Origin: Dipteris shenzhenensis
Taxonomy: Eukaryota; Polypodiophyta; Polypodiopsida; Gleicheniales
Length of the DNA stretch: 64,000 bases
Assembly: GCA_047967505.1 (NCBI GenBank)
Contig: CM106540.1
Reading direction: 5' to 3' (one strand)
Shown here: positions 22,651 through 34,300 of the stretch, piece after piece
Position numbering within the stretch: position 1 is the stretch's first letter
Layout: every line of letters starts with the position of its first letter
Position numbers and translations under genes: made by a program
The notes under the pieces: generated by a model
The model's input: the letters and a program-made list of their open reading frames with translations, nothing else
What the model was told of the DNA's origin: nothing
Databases searched by the model: none

Positions 22651-25600
22651 GAATGTGTCAAACATCCAGTGCAACTACTGTCACAAGTTTGCACACTATG
22701 AAAGAGATTGCCGCAAGAAGCAGTACAACCAAGGCGGTCAATCCAACAGTAATCGAGGGAATTCTCGAGGAAGAGGAAATCATCGTGGTGGACATTCTAG
22801 TCACAGTCATTTTGCAAATGAACATGGAAATATGTTTCTTGCAAGTGAGGAATTGCATCAGACTGATACAATGCACCTAGACACTGATTTCAATCCCAAA
22901 GAGGATTTCAGCTATCAAGTCGACCAAGTGGAACATGATCCTTGGTACATCGACAGCGGTGCATCATCTCATATGACAAATCATCAAGAATGGTTCACAG
23001 AAATGAAGCCATTAGAAGGACAAAAGAATGTCATCTACACAGCAGACAATACACCGAATCCGGTTCAAGGGACAGGTGTTATCCCTATGAACAATTTCAT
23101 TGGTACAAAAGGATTAGTCAAAGATGTGCTCTATGTTCCAAAGCTCAGCAAGAACCTTTTGTCAGTAGGTCAAATGACGGAACACAACTACAAAGTCATC
23201 TTTGGCAGTGATGAATGCACTATCAGAGACAAATCCAAAAGAGGTCAGCTAGTAGCAAAAGGTGTCAAGGAAGGATGCTTATATAGGATGTTAGCTGCAG
23301 TACCAGATAAGCATGCCATGTCAACTCAAATGCAACAGATGCCACTATCTACAAAATGGCACAAGAGATATGGTCATGTCAACTTCAAGTACTTGTTAGA
23401 TCTCAGGAATCAGAATATGGCAATTGGGATTCCGAAGCTACAGTTTCTTGGAAAAGTTTGCAAAGCATGTTGTTTCGGCAAACAAAAGCGAACCAACTTT
23501 GTCAGAAGTACCTCTCGTGCACGAGGTATTCTTGATTTGATTCATACAAATGTATGGGGTTATGCCCAGACCCGCAGCATCAATGGTTCACTTTATTACT
23601 TGACCTTCATCCACGACTACAGCAGATATTGTTGGGTCTACTTTCTGAAAGAGAAATCTGAAGTGTTTGCCAGATTTCAAGAATTCAAAGCCATGGTAGA
23701 AAACCAAACAGGCAGAAAGATCAAGGTCATGAGATCAGACAGAGGAGGTGAATACATGTCTTCAGCATTCATGAACTTTTGCAAAAATCACGGCATTCGA
23801 AGACAATTCACATGTGCAGATACTCCTCAGCAAAATGCAAGAGCTGAAAGGAAGAATGGGACTTTAGCAGACAGTGCTAGAGCAATGCTTAGTGAAAAGC
23901 ATCTTCCGAATCAGTATTGGGCAGAAGCAATAGCTACAGCTAACTACTTGCTTAATCGGCTTCCTACCGAACCGATACAAGGTATGACTCCTTATGAAGC
24001 ATTCACTGGACACAAGCCATGCATTGGGCATCTCCACATATTTGGTTGCATAGCATATGCCCACATACATGATGATCATCGCAGGAAATTGGATGCGAAG
24101 TCACGCAAATGTATCATGGTTGGCTACAGTGAAGAAAGCAAAGCATACAAATTGTATGATCCCATCAACCGCAAAGTAATTATCTCTAGAGATGTAATCT
24201 TTGATGAGGAATCAGAATGGAAAACCTCACCTACATAGGAGATAGAAGCATCGACTTCACAGTCATCTAGAGAACAGGTTGATGAAGAAGAGCAAGAATT
24301 GCCAGCAACACCCCAAGCAGCACCACAGTAGCTCAGACGGTTTACTAGGGAAAGCAGACCACCAGCCAGATTGACATATGCTCAGAAAGGCAAAGCAATT
24401 CAGGTGGAAACTACCAACTATGCTCTTATGACTACCATCATGGCTACAGAAGAGCCAGTGTACTTCAAAGACGTAGTAGACAAGCCCGAATGGCAAACTG
24501 CTATGAATGAAGAAATGGACGCTTTGTATAAAAATAACACTTGGGAATTATGCGACCTTCCACCAGGAAAGAAGGCCATAGCCAACAAATGGGTATACAA
24601 AGTGAAGTACAATCCAGATGGCAGTATTCAGAGATACAAAGCCAGATTAGTTGCAAAAGGATTTGCACAACAATATGGTCAAGATTATGATGAGACTTAT
24701 GCTCCACTAGCAAAGATGGATTCCATACGGTTCTTGATGTCACTAGCGACACTCAGTAAATGGAATGTGTATCAGCTCGATGTCAAGAATGCATTTCTCA
24801 ATGGTTATCTAGACGAGGAAGTCTACATGCAAAAACCAGCCGGTTATGTTGAACCAGGAAAGGAGAACAAGGTTTGCCATCTAAAGAAAAGTCTCTATGG
24901 CTTAAAGCAAGCACCCAGAAGTTGGTACAGCAGCAGAATTGACAAGTATTTTGCTGATCTGGGATACATGAAGTCCAATGCAGATCATACTCTCTACTAC
25001 AAAGTTCAAGGGGAAGATATTACTATTGCACTTTTGCACGTAGATGATCTGATTGTGACAGGAAGCAAGGATAGCTTCATCAGAAAATTAAAACAAGACT
25101 TATCTGCAGAGTTCGACATGAAAGATCTTGGACTTATGCACTATTGTCTTGGAATTGAGTTCTGGAGAGATTCAGATAGCACATTCATGAGTCAGCTCAA
25201 GTATGTTGACAGTCTCCTGAAGAAGTTTCATATGGCAGATTGCAAGATTGCAGCCACTCCCATGGAACAGAGTTTGAAACTTACTAAAGATTCAGAAAAG
25301 CCTACAGTCAATGATAGATACTACAGGAAACTCATTGGATCTCTTATATATCTGACAATCACACAGCCAGATATTTGTTATGCAGTAAGCTCACTAGCAC
25401 AGTTTATGGCAAATCCAAAACAGTCTCACTGGAATGCAGCCAAAAGAGTCTTGAGATACATCAGAGGTACAAGACAATTTGGGATAGAATACAGAGGAAG
25501 TCATCCACGGTTGCATGGATACTGTGACAGTGACTATGCCGGAGATCATGACACCAGGAGATCGACACAGGGATATGCATTTTTCCTTGGTCAAGGTGCT

Positions 25601-25718
25601 ATATCATGGTTGTCAAACAAACAGCCAACTGTTTCTTTGTCTTCGACTAAAGCAGAATATAGAGCACTCACTACAGGTGCATGTGAGGCTATATGGCTCA
25701 AAAGACTATTGTCAAAAA
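22651..25718 (+). pseudogene. Copia-A pol: protease, integrase, RT, RNase H (first part)
   Basis: In order: Gag zinc knuckle CNYCHKFAHYERDC, protease WYIDSGASSHM, integrase zinc site WHKRYGHVN...CKACCFGK, integrase core (HTNVWGYAQT, RSDRGGEYMS, NARAERKNGT), RT (KWVYKVK, RLVAKGFAQQ, LHVDDLIVTGS) and RNase H ([18 protein letters not shown]). The integrase first catalytic position reads HTN where D is usual. In-frame TAG codons lie at 24236-24238 and 24329-24331, between integrase and RT. The frame is otherwise open and ends where the nested element inserts after Leu-Ser-Lys. Confidence 0.93.
25714..25718. repeat. Target-site duplication of nested element
   Basis: AAAAA at 25714-25718 recurs at 28365-28369. 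With one copy removed, the RNase H frame reads on into [10 protein letters not shown]. The low-complexity sequence makes it weak alone, but the restored continuity supports it. Confidence 0.8.
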
Positions 25719-26007
25719 TGTTGGGATATCTCAAGGTGTATGCCTCAGGCACACCTTATGTTTCTATGTGTGAGTGCTAGAGGCACAGTTAGGTGCCCAC
25801 AAGCACAGTTAGGTGGTGGAAAAGCCACATAGGATGATTGAGTGAATCTAGGAGCAGATTGAGGAGATGATTGAGGAGCTTTGAGGTCATCAGTGATGTC
25901 AGTGACCTTGTATGAGGTGCCTACTTAAGGACCTCTTTCTTCTTCATTCTATATGCAAGTATTCTGATTTTGTGTCAACTCTACTCTTTCCTTTCAGTGT
26001 TCCAACA
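25719..26007 (+). repeat. 5' LTR of nested gag-only element
   Basis: Starts TGTTGGGATA and ends GTTCCAACA, a short inverted terminal pair. TGGTATCAGAGCC follows as primer site at 26008. It differs from the 3' LTR at a single G/T position. Confidence 0.95.
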
Positions 26008-26862
26008 TGGTATCAGAGCCATTTGATCCTCCTTGAGCCCATTTCTGCCACATCATCATCTTCTTCTTCTTCTTCTTCTTCACCATCTCTCCCTCTTCTC
26101 CAAAAATTTTGCTTGAGCTTGTTCTCCTTCAATCCTCAACCATTTCCCACGCCCTTTTTGCTGGAGATCCCTCTAGTTGGGGCGAACTTTGAGCTGGAAG
26201 GAATCGACGAAATTCGCGCGCTGCTCGTCGCCATTGCAAAAAAGTCGTCGAAATCCTCTACTACAAGTTCTCTGCACCTACTCTGTCTTTTCCTAATTCC
26301 TTCTAGGGCAAGCTTCTCCATACCTAGAGCTACCTTGTGCTGAAATCTGAGTAGCAATGGCTGCATATTGAAGGAGAAAACAGAGAAAAACCAGTCGACT
26401 TTGTTCATGAAGGTGAAGGCGACCTGACGCATATTTTCGCCTCTTCTTCCCAGAGGATCTACTGTGGTATACCAGCTTTCTTTTGCCTCAGAAAGCCCTC
26501 TTTCTTTTGCTTTGAAGAGTGTGATATGAGCCCTCCAAGTTCAGCTCTCTAGTTTTGACAGTTTTGACATACTTTTGAAAATGATGCTACATAAAATGCT
26601 ACTCTAGCATTTCTGGTCTTTTGAAGTTTTTAATAACTTCACTACAAGTGTTGCTTCAGCTTTGTTTTGACTTGCTAGACTTGGATGTGATTGGAAAGTG
26701 TTTATTTCATTCATTCCTATGAAGCATGCAAAAGTAGCATCATTGTTTGAAAACTAGTCACTACTATTTACTACATCAAGTGGCTATACTTTGGAAGTAT
26801 TTCAGTTCTTTTTGCCTTGTAAGAGAGATAGACACTGCCCAATATCTGGGTTAGACCCTCTC

Positions 26863-27693
26863 ATGGCTACTTTATATAATCTTGAGAAGTTCAATGGAAA
26901 GGGTTTCCATACATGGCAAATGAAGGTAAAATTTGCATTAATGCGGGAGAACTTATGGGGACTTGTCAAACCTACTCCTACCGCTTCTTCTACGGCCTCA
27001 AATGCTGGGGAATCTTCAGCTCCGACACGACCGGCAAGGGATCCAGCAAGAGAAGAAAAAGCATATGGTATAATTGCTTTAGCTTTGGGTGATGATTACA
27101 TACATCATATATCTGACTTGGAGTCTCCATCGGAAGCATGGCAGAAGCTAGATTTGATTTTTGGTGCAAGCTCTCATATTTCTAAACTATCACTTAAAAT
27201 CTCTTTCTTTGAATTAAAGATGGCAAGTGATACTACTTTAGCTGCCCATGTCAACTATATGCAGAGTCTTATGACTCAGTTAGCTTCTATCAACTCTCCT
27301 ATCACCCCTGATGATGCTATGGCAGTACTACTTAAGAGTATGCCTGAAAGCTTTGATCACGTTGTAAGCACTTTGAAGAATCTTCCCAATCCAAACCTTG
27401 AAGGCATTATCTCAGCTCTCCAAGAAGAAGAAAGACACATGGAGTTAAGGAAAGGCAATGACACTGCTTATGTTATGAAATTCCAGAAGGGCAAGTACTC
27501 TCCTTGCAATCACTGTGGAAAGACAAATCACCTTTCAAAGGACTGCTTCAAAGTTAATCCATGTAAGCACTGTGGCAAAACCAACCATAGTGAGAAGTTC
27601 TGCAGAGACAAAGCAAAGACAGAAAATGCAAATCTACTTACAGTGAATTCGCCTCCACAAGATGAGGCATCCCATGAAGATTATGCATTTTAA
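26863..27693 (+). CDS. Intact Gag protein of nested element
   Basis: The predicted 276-residue protein starts MATLYNLEKFNGKGF. An in-frame ATG 24 codons upstream (26791) is less likely, because Copia Gag proteins typically begin just before a FNGxNFxxWQ-like block and here FNGKGFHTWQMKVKF follows the chosen Met. A UBN2-type Gag core spans roughly residues 60-200. Two CCHC zinc knuckles follow: CNHCGKTNHLSKDC and CKHCGKTNHSEKFC, near residues 215 and 235. Gag binds and packages element RNA into particles. No stop or frameshift is present, which contrasts with every other Gag in the window. Enzymes for its movement must come from another element. Confidence 0.9.
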   Translation: MATLYNLEKFNGKGFHTWQMKVKFALMRENLWGLVKPTPTASSTASNAGESSAPTRPARDPAREEKAYGIIALALGDDYIHHISDLESPSEAWQKLDLIFGASSHISKLSLKISFFELKMASDTTLAAHVNYMQSLMTQLASINSPITPDDAMAVLLKSMPESFDHVVSTLKNLPNPNLEGIISALQEEERHMELRKGNDTAYVMKFQKGKYSPCNHCGKTNHLSKDCFKVNPCKHCGKTNHSEKFCRDKAKTENANLLTVNSPPQDEASHEDYAF

Positions 27694-28075
27694 ATAATCT
27701 CTATGTATGCTCCAGATCTCTCTTTTTATGTCAAGGTACTCAGCCTGGATAGTCCTCCAAAATGAATGAAAATAAATTATTGTGTGTTGTGTTTTGTGTG
27801 TTTTGTAAACACCTCTGGTCACCTTATGATGTAGGCCATGTGTATGTTTTGTTCCATGGTACCTCCTACAGACATTGTGTGCATGTACATGTAGGGGAGA
27901 TAACCATTGGAAGGTCTGTTTGTATCCCTTTCTGTTTACCTTACACCCAAGGAAACCCTTGCTAGCATGAGAACCTAGCCATAGATTTATCCTTGACCAC
28001 CATGAGATGGCATGAGAAACTATGAGACTAGATGTATCCTTGACATAGTCTGAGGCATTTCCTTGAGGGGGGGTT

Positions 28076-28364
28076 TGTTGGGATATCTCAAGGTGTATGC
28101 CTCAGGCACACCTTATGTTTCTATGTGTGAGTGCTAGAGGCACAGTTAGGTGCCCACAAGCACAGTTAGGTGGTGGAAAAGCCACATAGGATGATTGAGT
28201 GAATCTAGGAGCAGATTGAGGAGATGATTGAGGAGCTTTGAGGTCATCAGTGATGTCAGTGACCTTGTATGAGGTTCCTACTTAAGGACCTCTTTCTTCT
28301 TCATTCTATATGCAAGTATTCTGATTTTGTGTCAACTCTACTCTTTCCTTTCAGTGTTCCAACA
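28076..28364 (+). repeat. 3' LTR of nested gag-only element
   Basis: Matches 25719-26007 at 288 of 289 positions as read by eye. It follows a G-run polypurine tract and is followed by AAAAA and the resumed RNase H frame. Confidence 0.95.
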
Positions 28365-28369
28365 AAAAA

Positions 28370-28602
28370 CAGATTACTTTGATGAGTCAAAGCCAACAAC
28401 AATATACTGTGATAATCAATCAGCTCAAGCATTGGCCAAAAATCTAGTATATCACTCCAGGACAAAGCACATTGATGTCAGAGAGCACTTCATCAGAGAA
28501 AGAGTGTTACTTGGTGACATCACACTGCAGCATTGTGATAGCAAAGAAAATGTTGCAGACATCTTTACCAAACTACTCGGTAAAGAGCTATTTGAGAAAC
28601 AC
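28370..28602 (+). pseudogene. Copia-A RNase H, resumed part
   Basis: Encodes [39 protein letters not shown] and ENVADIFTK, which complete the RNase H interrupted at 25718. The stop comes early (EKH, then TGA); the truncated copy at 5950 continues for 13 more codons. The 3' UTR and purine tract follow. Confidence 0.9.
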
Positions 28603-28741
28603 TGACTAGCTCTTGGTTTGATGCAGAGGAAGGACATTCCCATTAAAGGGGTGTGATGGAATGTAATGCTTAGTCCTTCGATTCCCCAGAATCATCATCT
28701 TGAGGGAAGGCCTACTTCATGATGTTGATCTTGAGGGAAGG

Positions 28742-28996
28742 TGTTGAGAGTTCATGCTCAACATCATGTGATCATGTGTGCATAGCACCATCACCTGATC
28801 ATATGTGCATCACTAACCTTATAGAGTGCTATAAAGGAAAGGGTTAGATCCCCTAACCCTAACCCTAAAAGGGTTTGTATATATTCTATTTTTTCAACTA
28901 AATCTAGTGTACAGTTAGTCATTTGTGGTGTGCTCTCTAGCTGTGCCCTCTCTCCTCATCTCCACTCTTCTCCTCTCCCCTCTTCATATTTTGTCA
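28742..28996 (+). repeat. Copia-A 3' LTR
   Basis: 255 bp, equal to the 5' LTR except that CACGTG has become CACCTG and two bases of GCATAGCAC are missing. Followed by ACTCC, the target-site duplication. Confidence 0.95.
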
Positions 28997-29203
28997 ACTC
29001 CCACCTCCCACCCACTCCCATTCCCACTCTCCCACCTCCCCCTCTCCCACTCCCACTCCCACCCCCACATCCCTCCCTTTTCTCTCTCCTCTCTTAATCC
29101 CACATCACTTTGTTCCCTCTCCCTCTCCCACTCCCATTCTCACTCCCACTCCCACAATGAAAACTATTACTTAAATCAATGAAAACTATTACTTAAATCA
29201 ATT
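28997..29203 (+). repeat. TCCCAC-rich minisatellite (right part) and 22-bp duplication
   Basis: Continuation of the pyrimidine tract left of the Copia-A element, ending in two tandem copies of AATGAAAACTATTACTTAAA (29156-29203). Confidence 0.85.
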
Positions 29204-29218
29204 ATGTTAGAGTCTAGG

Positions 29219-30051
29219 AATTAGGGCTTGGAGGTTTGGGTTTAGGGTTTAGGGTTTAGGGTCTAAGGTTTGGGGGTTAGGGTTTAGGGTTTAGAAGTCT
29301 AAGATTAGGGTTTAGGGTTTAGGGTTTATGGATTAGGGTTTAGGAGTTAGGGTTAAGGGGTTAGGGTTTAGGGTTTAAACTGCCAAGATTAGGGTTAAAG
29401 GTTTAGGGATTAGGGGTTAGGGTTTAGGATTTAAGGATTAGGGATTAGCGTTTACAGGTTAGGGTTTAGGAGTTAGGGTTTAGGGGTTAAGGTTTAGGGT
29501 CTAGGGGTTAGGGTTTAGGGTTTAGAGGGACAAGATTAGGGTTTAAGGTTTAGGGGTTAGAGGTTAGGGTTTAGGATTTAGGGTTTAGGGTTAGAGTTTA
29601 GGGTTTAGTGCTTGAGGGTTTAGGGTTTATGGTTCAGGGTATAGGGTTTAGGTTTTAGAGGGCCAAGATTAGGGTTAAGGGTTTAGGGATAAGGGGTTAG
29701 GGTTTAAAGGTTTAGGTTTAGGATTTAAGGATTAGGGGTTAGTGTTTAGAGTTTAGAATTTAGGGGTTTAGGGTTTAGGGTTAGAGCATGGGGTCTAAGG
29801 GTTAAGGGCTTAGGGTTTATGGATTAGGGTTTAGGGGTTTAGAGTTTAGAGGGTGAAGATTAGGGGTCAGGGTTTAGGATTTAGGATTTAGGGTTTAGGG
29901 TTTAAGGATTAGAGTTTAGGATTTAGGGGTTAGGGTTTAGGGTTCAGGGATAGGGTTTAGAGAGCCAGGACTAGGGTTTAGGATTTAGAGTGTGTGGGTT
30001 AAGGATTTAGGATTTAGGGTTTAGGGTTTAGGGATTAGAGTGTTTGGGTTT
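29219..30051 (+). repeat. Degenerate interstitial telomere-like tract (TTTAGGG)
   Basis: About 830 bp built from TTTAGGG, TTAGGG and close variants (TTAGGGGTTAGGGTTTAGG), with GGCCAAGATTAGGGTT-like longer units recurring (near 29387, 29528, 29660 and 29858). The type is the plant telomere repeat. Divergence and normal sequence on both sides mean it is not a chromosome end. Confidence 0.9.
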
Positions 30052-30560
30052 AGAAAATTGCTAATTACTGAATCCTAAATCCTTTATTGAAAACTCATAT
30101 TTCTAAATAATACCTCCCGTATTTTCTAAGCAAGATTGAGATTTCTAAATAATTAATAAAGTAGATTATTGAAAAGAGACTAATGTTCTTTATAATGGTT
30201 ATTACAGCTTGCTTGCAAAGGAATCTTACAAAGGAGATGGCTAGAAATTTTATTTCGAGGATGGAGGTGATTCTATGTTGCAAAAGAGAAGTAGTTGCAT
30301 TTTCTACAATCCATGAAAGCGATCCAAATTCTATTTGTCACTTTAGAAGATTTGGCAAATATAAGGTGGTGGTTATCATATCAAAGATTCTTAGTGTACA
30401 TGTTGAGCTAAGGCATAAGTATGGGGATATGGAAATCCTTGGAGATGTTATGCCCTATAATACTTCTAACAAAGCATTTATTGGGAGGTAGCAAGCTAAG
30501 GGTTTCCACTTTCGGGTGAGTGTGAACCCCCTCGAGTGAAAATATAAAGGTTTTGCTTCG
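30052..30560. other. Unassigned AT-rich sequence with one open frame
   Basis: A plus-strand frame at 30183-30491 (102 codons) was not recognised and no splice or start context supports it. The left boundary of the proposed palindrome-bounded element must lie here or just after 30490, but no terminal inverted repeat could be matched. Confidence 0.4.
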
Positions 30561-30568
30561 GTGTGAAA

Positions 30569-31160
30569 TACCTCGATCGAGGTATCATCTCTAATAAAAT
30601 TCGCACACGAGGACAACCGAGCCAAGCCAATACCTCGATCGAGGTCCTACACTTTCTTTCACCGAACTGAGCCTATACCTCAATCGAGGTATCATGGCAA
30701 GCCACCTATACCTCGATCGAGGTATTGTGGCAAGTCTACATACCTTCGATCGAGGTATCACGGATAGATGACATTGATCGTGTCAAATACCACGATCGAG
30801 GTATGTGGCATCCGACATGGCATATGTCATACCTCGATCGAGGTACCGTGGCAAGTCCACATACCTCGATCGTGGTATGCTGGACCGATGACTTGGCTGC
30901 ATGTCCAATCCCACGATCGTGGTATGTGGCATCCGACATGTACTGTGCTGGTAGCTGACATACCTCGATCAAGGTATCGTGGCAGGTCCATACCTCGATC
31001 GAGGTATGCTGGACCGATGCGTATGTGGCATGTCATATACCTCGATCGAGGTATTGTGGCATGTCTATACCTCGATCGAGGTATGATGGAGCGATGTGTA
31101 TGTGGCATGTCATATACCTCGATCGAGGTATCGTGGCATGTCTATACCTCGATCGAGGTA
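30569..31160. repeat. Left palindrome array (TACCTCGATCGAGGTA)
   Basis: The 16-bp perfect palindrome occurs at 30569, 30709, 30830, 30991, 31038, 31068, 31115 and 31145. At least seven one- or two-base variants lie between (near 30631, 30675, 30740, 30788, 30871, 30909 and 30961). The spacers carry GTGGCATGTC or GTGGCAAGTC. The last four sites form two dimers with a 77-bp period. Many dyad sites at short spacing look like a protein-binding array. Confidence 0.9.
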
Positions 31161-31364
31161 TGATGGATCGATGTGTATTTTAAAAATAATGTCGTGTGAA
31201 GTAATTTTAAACATTAAGCATTGAAAAGGTGTTCAGGTATAATATTGTCACTAATTTTTGTAAATTGTAGATTAAGAAAAAAATGTCAATGTTTAGCATG
31301 GAATGGTGCTCATTGGTAGTAACATGTGTCAAACATTAATACATGATTATGTACAATTGGTCCA

Positions 31365-34300
31365 AAATCATCCCCAATAGATAAGTCCACATGCATATTT
31401 GGTTAGTATGTGTGCCATTTTTCATATGTAGTCACTAGTAGGGATTGTAAAAATGTATGCATTATACCTTGCACGTGGCACATACCAAATCAGTTGGAGA
31501 CCAAATCTTGCATGGATGTAGGTCTAGGGTAGCCTAAGAGCTGTGCAGAGTTTCATCCCCAACAGATAAGTCCACATGCATATTTGGTTAGTACGTGCAC
31601 CATTTTTCATACGTAGTCACTAGCAGGGAGTGCTTGCAAAAATGTACACATTATACCTTCCACGTGGCACATACCAAATCAGTTGGAGACCAAATCTTGT
31701 GTGGATGTAGGTATAGGGTAGCCTAAGAGCCATGCGAAGTTTCATCCCCAACAGATAAGTCCACATGCGTATTTGGTTAGTACATGCGCCATTTTTCATA
31801 CGTAGTCGTGCTAGTAGGGATTGCAAAAATGTACGCATTATACCTTCCACATCACACATACCAAATTAGTTGGAGACCAAATCTTGCATGGATGTAGGTC
31901 TAGGATAGCCTAAGTCTAGCTGTGCAAAGTTCAATCCCCAATAGATAAGTCCACATGCGTATTTGGTTAGTACGTGTGCCATTTTTCATACGTAGTCGTG
32001 CTAGTAGGGATTGTAAAAATGTACGCATTATACCTTCCACGTGGCGCATACCAAATCAGTTGGAGACCAAATCTTGTGTGGATGTACGTCTAGGGTAGCC
32101 TAAGAGTCGTGCAAAGTTTAATCCCCAACAGATAAGTCCACATGCCTATTTGGTTAGTACGTGCTCCATTTTTCATGCGTAGTTGTGCTAGTAGGGATTG
32201 TAAAAATGTACACATTATACCTTCCACGTGGCACATACCAAATCAGATGGAGACAAATATTGCATGGATGTAGGTCTAGGGTAGCGTAAGAGCTGTGCAA
32301 AGTTTCATCCCCAACAGAAAAGTCCACATGCATATTTCGTGAGTACGTGCACCATTTTTCATACGTAGTCACTAGTAGGGAGTGCTTGCAAAAAAGCACG
32401 CATTATATCTTCCATGTGGTGCATACCAAATCACTTGGAGACCAAATCTTGCATGGATGTACATCTAGCGTAGCCTAAGAGTCATGCAAAGTTTCATCCC
32501 CAATAGATAAGTCCACACGCGTATTTCGTTAGTACGTGCGCCATTTTTCATACGTAGCCGTGCTAGTAGGGATTGTAAAAATGTACGCATTATACCTTCC
32601 ACATGGTGCATACCAAATTAGTTGGAGACCAAATCTTGTGTGGATGTACGTCTAGGTAGCCTAAGAGCCATGCAAAGTTTAATCCCCAACAGATAAGTCC
32701 ACATGCGTATTTGGTTAGTACGTGTGCCATTTTTCATACGTAGTCACTAGTAGGGAGTGCTTGCAAAAATGTACGCATTATACCTTCCATGTGGCACATA
32801 CCAAATTAGTTGGAGACCAAATCTTGCGTGGATGTAGGTCTAGGGTAGCCTAAGAGCTGTGCGAAGTTTCATCCCCAACAGATAAGTCCACATGCATATT
32901 TGTTAGTACGTGCGCCATTTTTCATATGTAGTCATGCTAGTAGGGATTGTAAAAATGTACGCATTATACCTTCCACATGGCGCATACCAAATCAGTTGGA
33001 GACCAAATCTTGCATGGATGTACATCCAGGGTAGCCTAAAAGCTGTGCAAAGTTTAATCCCCAACAAATAAGTCCACATGCCTATTTGGTTAGTACGTGC
33101 GCCATTTTTCATGCATAGTCATGCTAGTAGGGATTGTAAAAATGTATGCATTATACCTTCCATGTGGCACATACCAAATCAGTTGGAGACCAAATTTTGC
33201 GTGGATGTAGGTCTAGGGTAGCGTAAGATCTGTGCAGAGTTTCATTCCCAACAGATAAGTCCACATGTGTATTTCATTAGTATGTGCGCCATTTTTCATA
33301 TGTAGTCACTAGTAGAGAGTGCTTGCAAAAATGTACACATTATATCTTCCACGTGGTGCATACCAAATCAATTGGGGACCAAATCTTGCATGGATGTATG
33401 TCTAGGGTAGCCTAAGAGTCGTGGGAAGTTTCATGCCCAATAGATAAGTCCACACACATATTTCATTAGTACATGCGCCATTTTTCATACGTAGCCGTGC
33501 TAGTAGGGATTGTAAAAATGTACACATTATACCTTCCACGTGATGCATACCAAATCAGTTGGAGACCAAATCTTGCATGGATCTAGGTCTAGGGTAGCGT
33601 AAGAGCTGTGCAAAGTTTAATCCCCAATAGATAAGTCCACATGCGTATTTGGTTAGTACGTGCGCCATTTTTCATACGTAGTCTACTAGGGAGTGCTTGC
33701 AAAAATGTACACATTATACCTTCCACATGGCACATACCAAATCAGTTGGAGACAGAATCTTGCATGGATGTAGGTGTACGATAGCCTAAGAGTTGTGCGA
33801 AGTTTCATCCCCAACAGATAAGTCCACATGTGTATTTGTTAGTACGTGCACCATTTTTCATACGTAGTCGTGCTAGTAGGGATTGTAAAAATGTACACAT
33901 TATACCTTCCACATGGCGCATACCAAATCAATTGGAGACAAAATCTTGTGTGGATATACGTCTAGGGTAGCCTAAGAGCCATGCAAAGTTTAATCCCCAA
34001 CAGATAAGTCCACATGCATATTCGGTTAGTACATGCGCCATTTTTCATACGTAGTCACTAGTAGGGAGTGCTTGCAAAAATGTACGCATTATACATTCCA
34101 CGTGGCACATACCAAATCAGTTGGAGACCAAATCTTGCATGGATTAGGTCTAGGTAGCCTAAGAGCTATGCAAATTTTCATCCCCAACAGATAGGTCCAC
34201 ATGCATATTTTGTTAGTACGTGCAGCATTTTTCATACGTAGTGCAAGTAGGGATTGTAAAAATGTACGCATTATACCTTCCACGTGGTGCATACCAAATC

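Larger units (their letters stand above)
25719..28364 (+). mobile_element. Nested gag-only LTR retrotransposon (TR-GAG type)
   Basis: Two 289-bp LTRs (25719-26007 and 28076-28364) that differ at one base enclose a primer site, one intact gag ORF and a polypurine tract (GAGGGGGGG, 28065-28073). There is no protease, integrase or RT. The element is 2646 bp long, a non-autonomous form of the class described in plants as TR-GAG. It sits in the RNase H region of the Copia-A element in the same orientation and is younger than it. Confidence 0.93.
19073..28996 (+). mobile_element. Complete Copia-A LTR retrotransposon (with nested insertion)
   Basis: Two LTRs (257 and 255 bp) that differ by one substitution and a 2-bp indel enclose a tRNA-Met-type primer site (19330), a long leader, gag, pol and a purine-rich tract (GAGGGAAGG) before the 3' LTR. 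ACTCC flanks both ends (19068-19072 and 28997-29001) as a 5-bp target-site duplication; the surrounding TCCCAC repeat weakens that single test. Removing the nested element (25719-28364 plus one AAAAA) gives about 7.3 kb. The order of domains is Copia (integrase before RT). LTR identity says the insertion is recent, yet gag has lost its start and both gag and pol carry stops, so it was probably moved with proteins from another copy. Confidence 0.95.

Noticed and set aside
29219-30051. A chromosome end
   Set aside because: The telomere-type repeats are degenerate and ordinary sequence continues on both sides.
30183-30491. 102-codon frame as a possible repeat-protein (PPR-like) gene
   Set aside because: No repeated 35-residue pattern and no supporting context.
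30480-30560. Terminal inverted repeat of the proposed palindrome-bounded transposon (GGGTTTCCACTTTCGGG)
   Set aside because: No inverted partner was found between 39330 and 40010, so no element ends are claimed.
30569-31160. CRISPR-like look of a repeat with spacers
   Set aside because: The repeat is a 16-bp palindrome in a plant nuclear sequence, spacers are similar to each other and of irregular length, and no cas genes exist here.
31620-34292. Several 65-80 codon minus-strand frames with similar peptides
   Set aside because: They are the 187-bp satellite read in one phase. The period is not a multiple of three and the frames do not persist.
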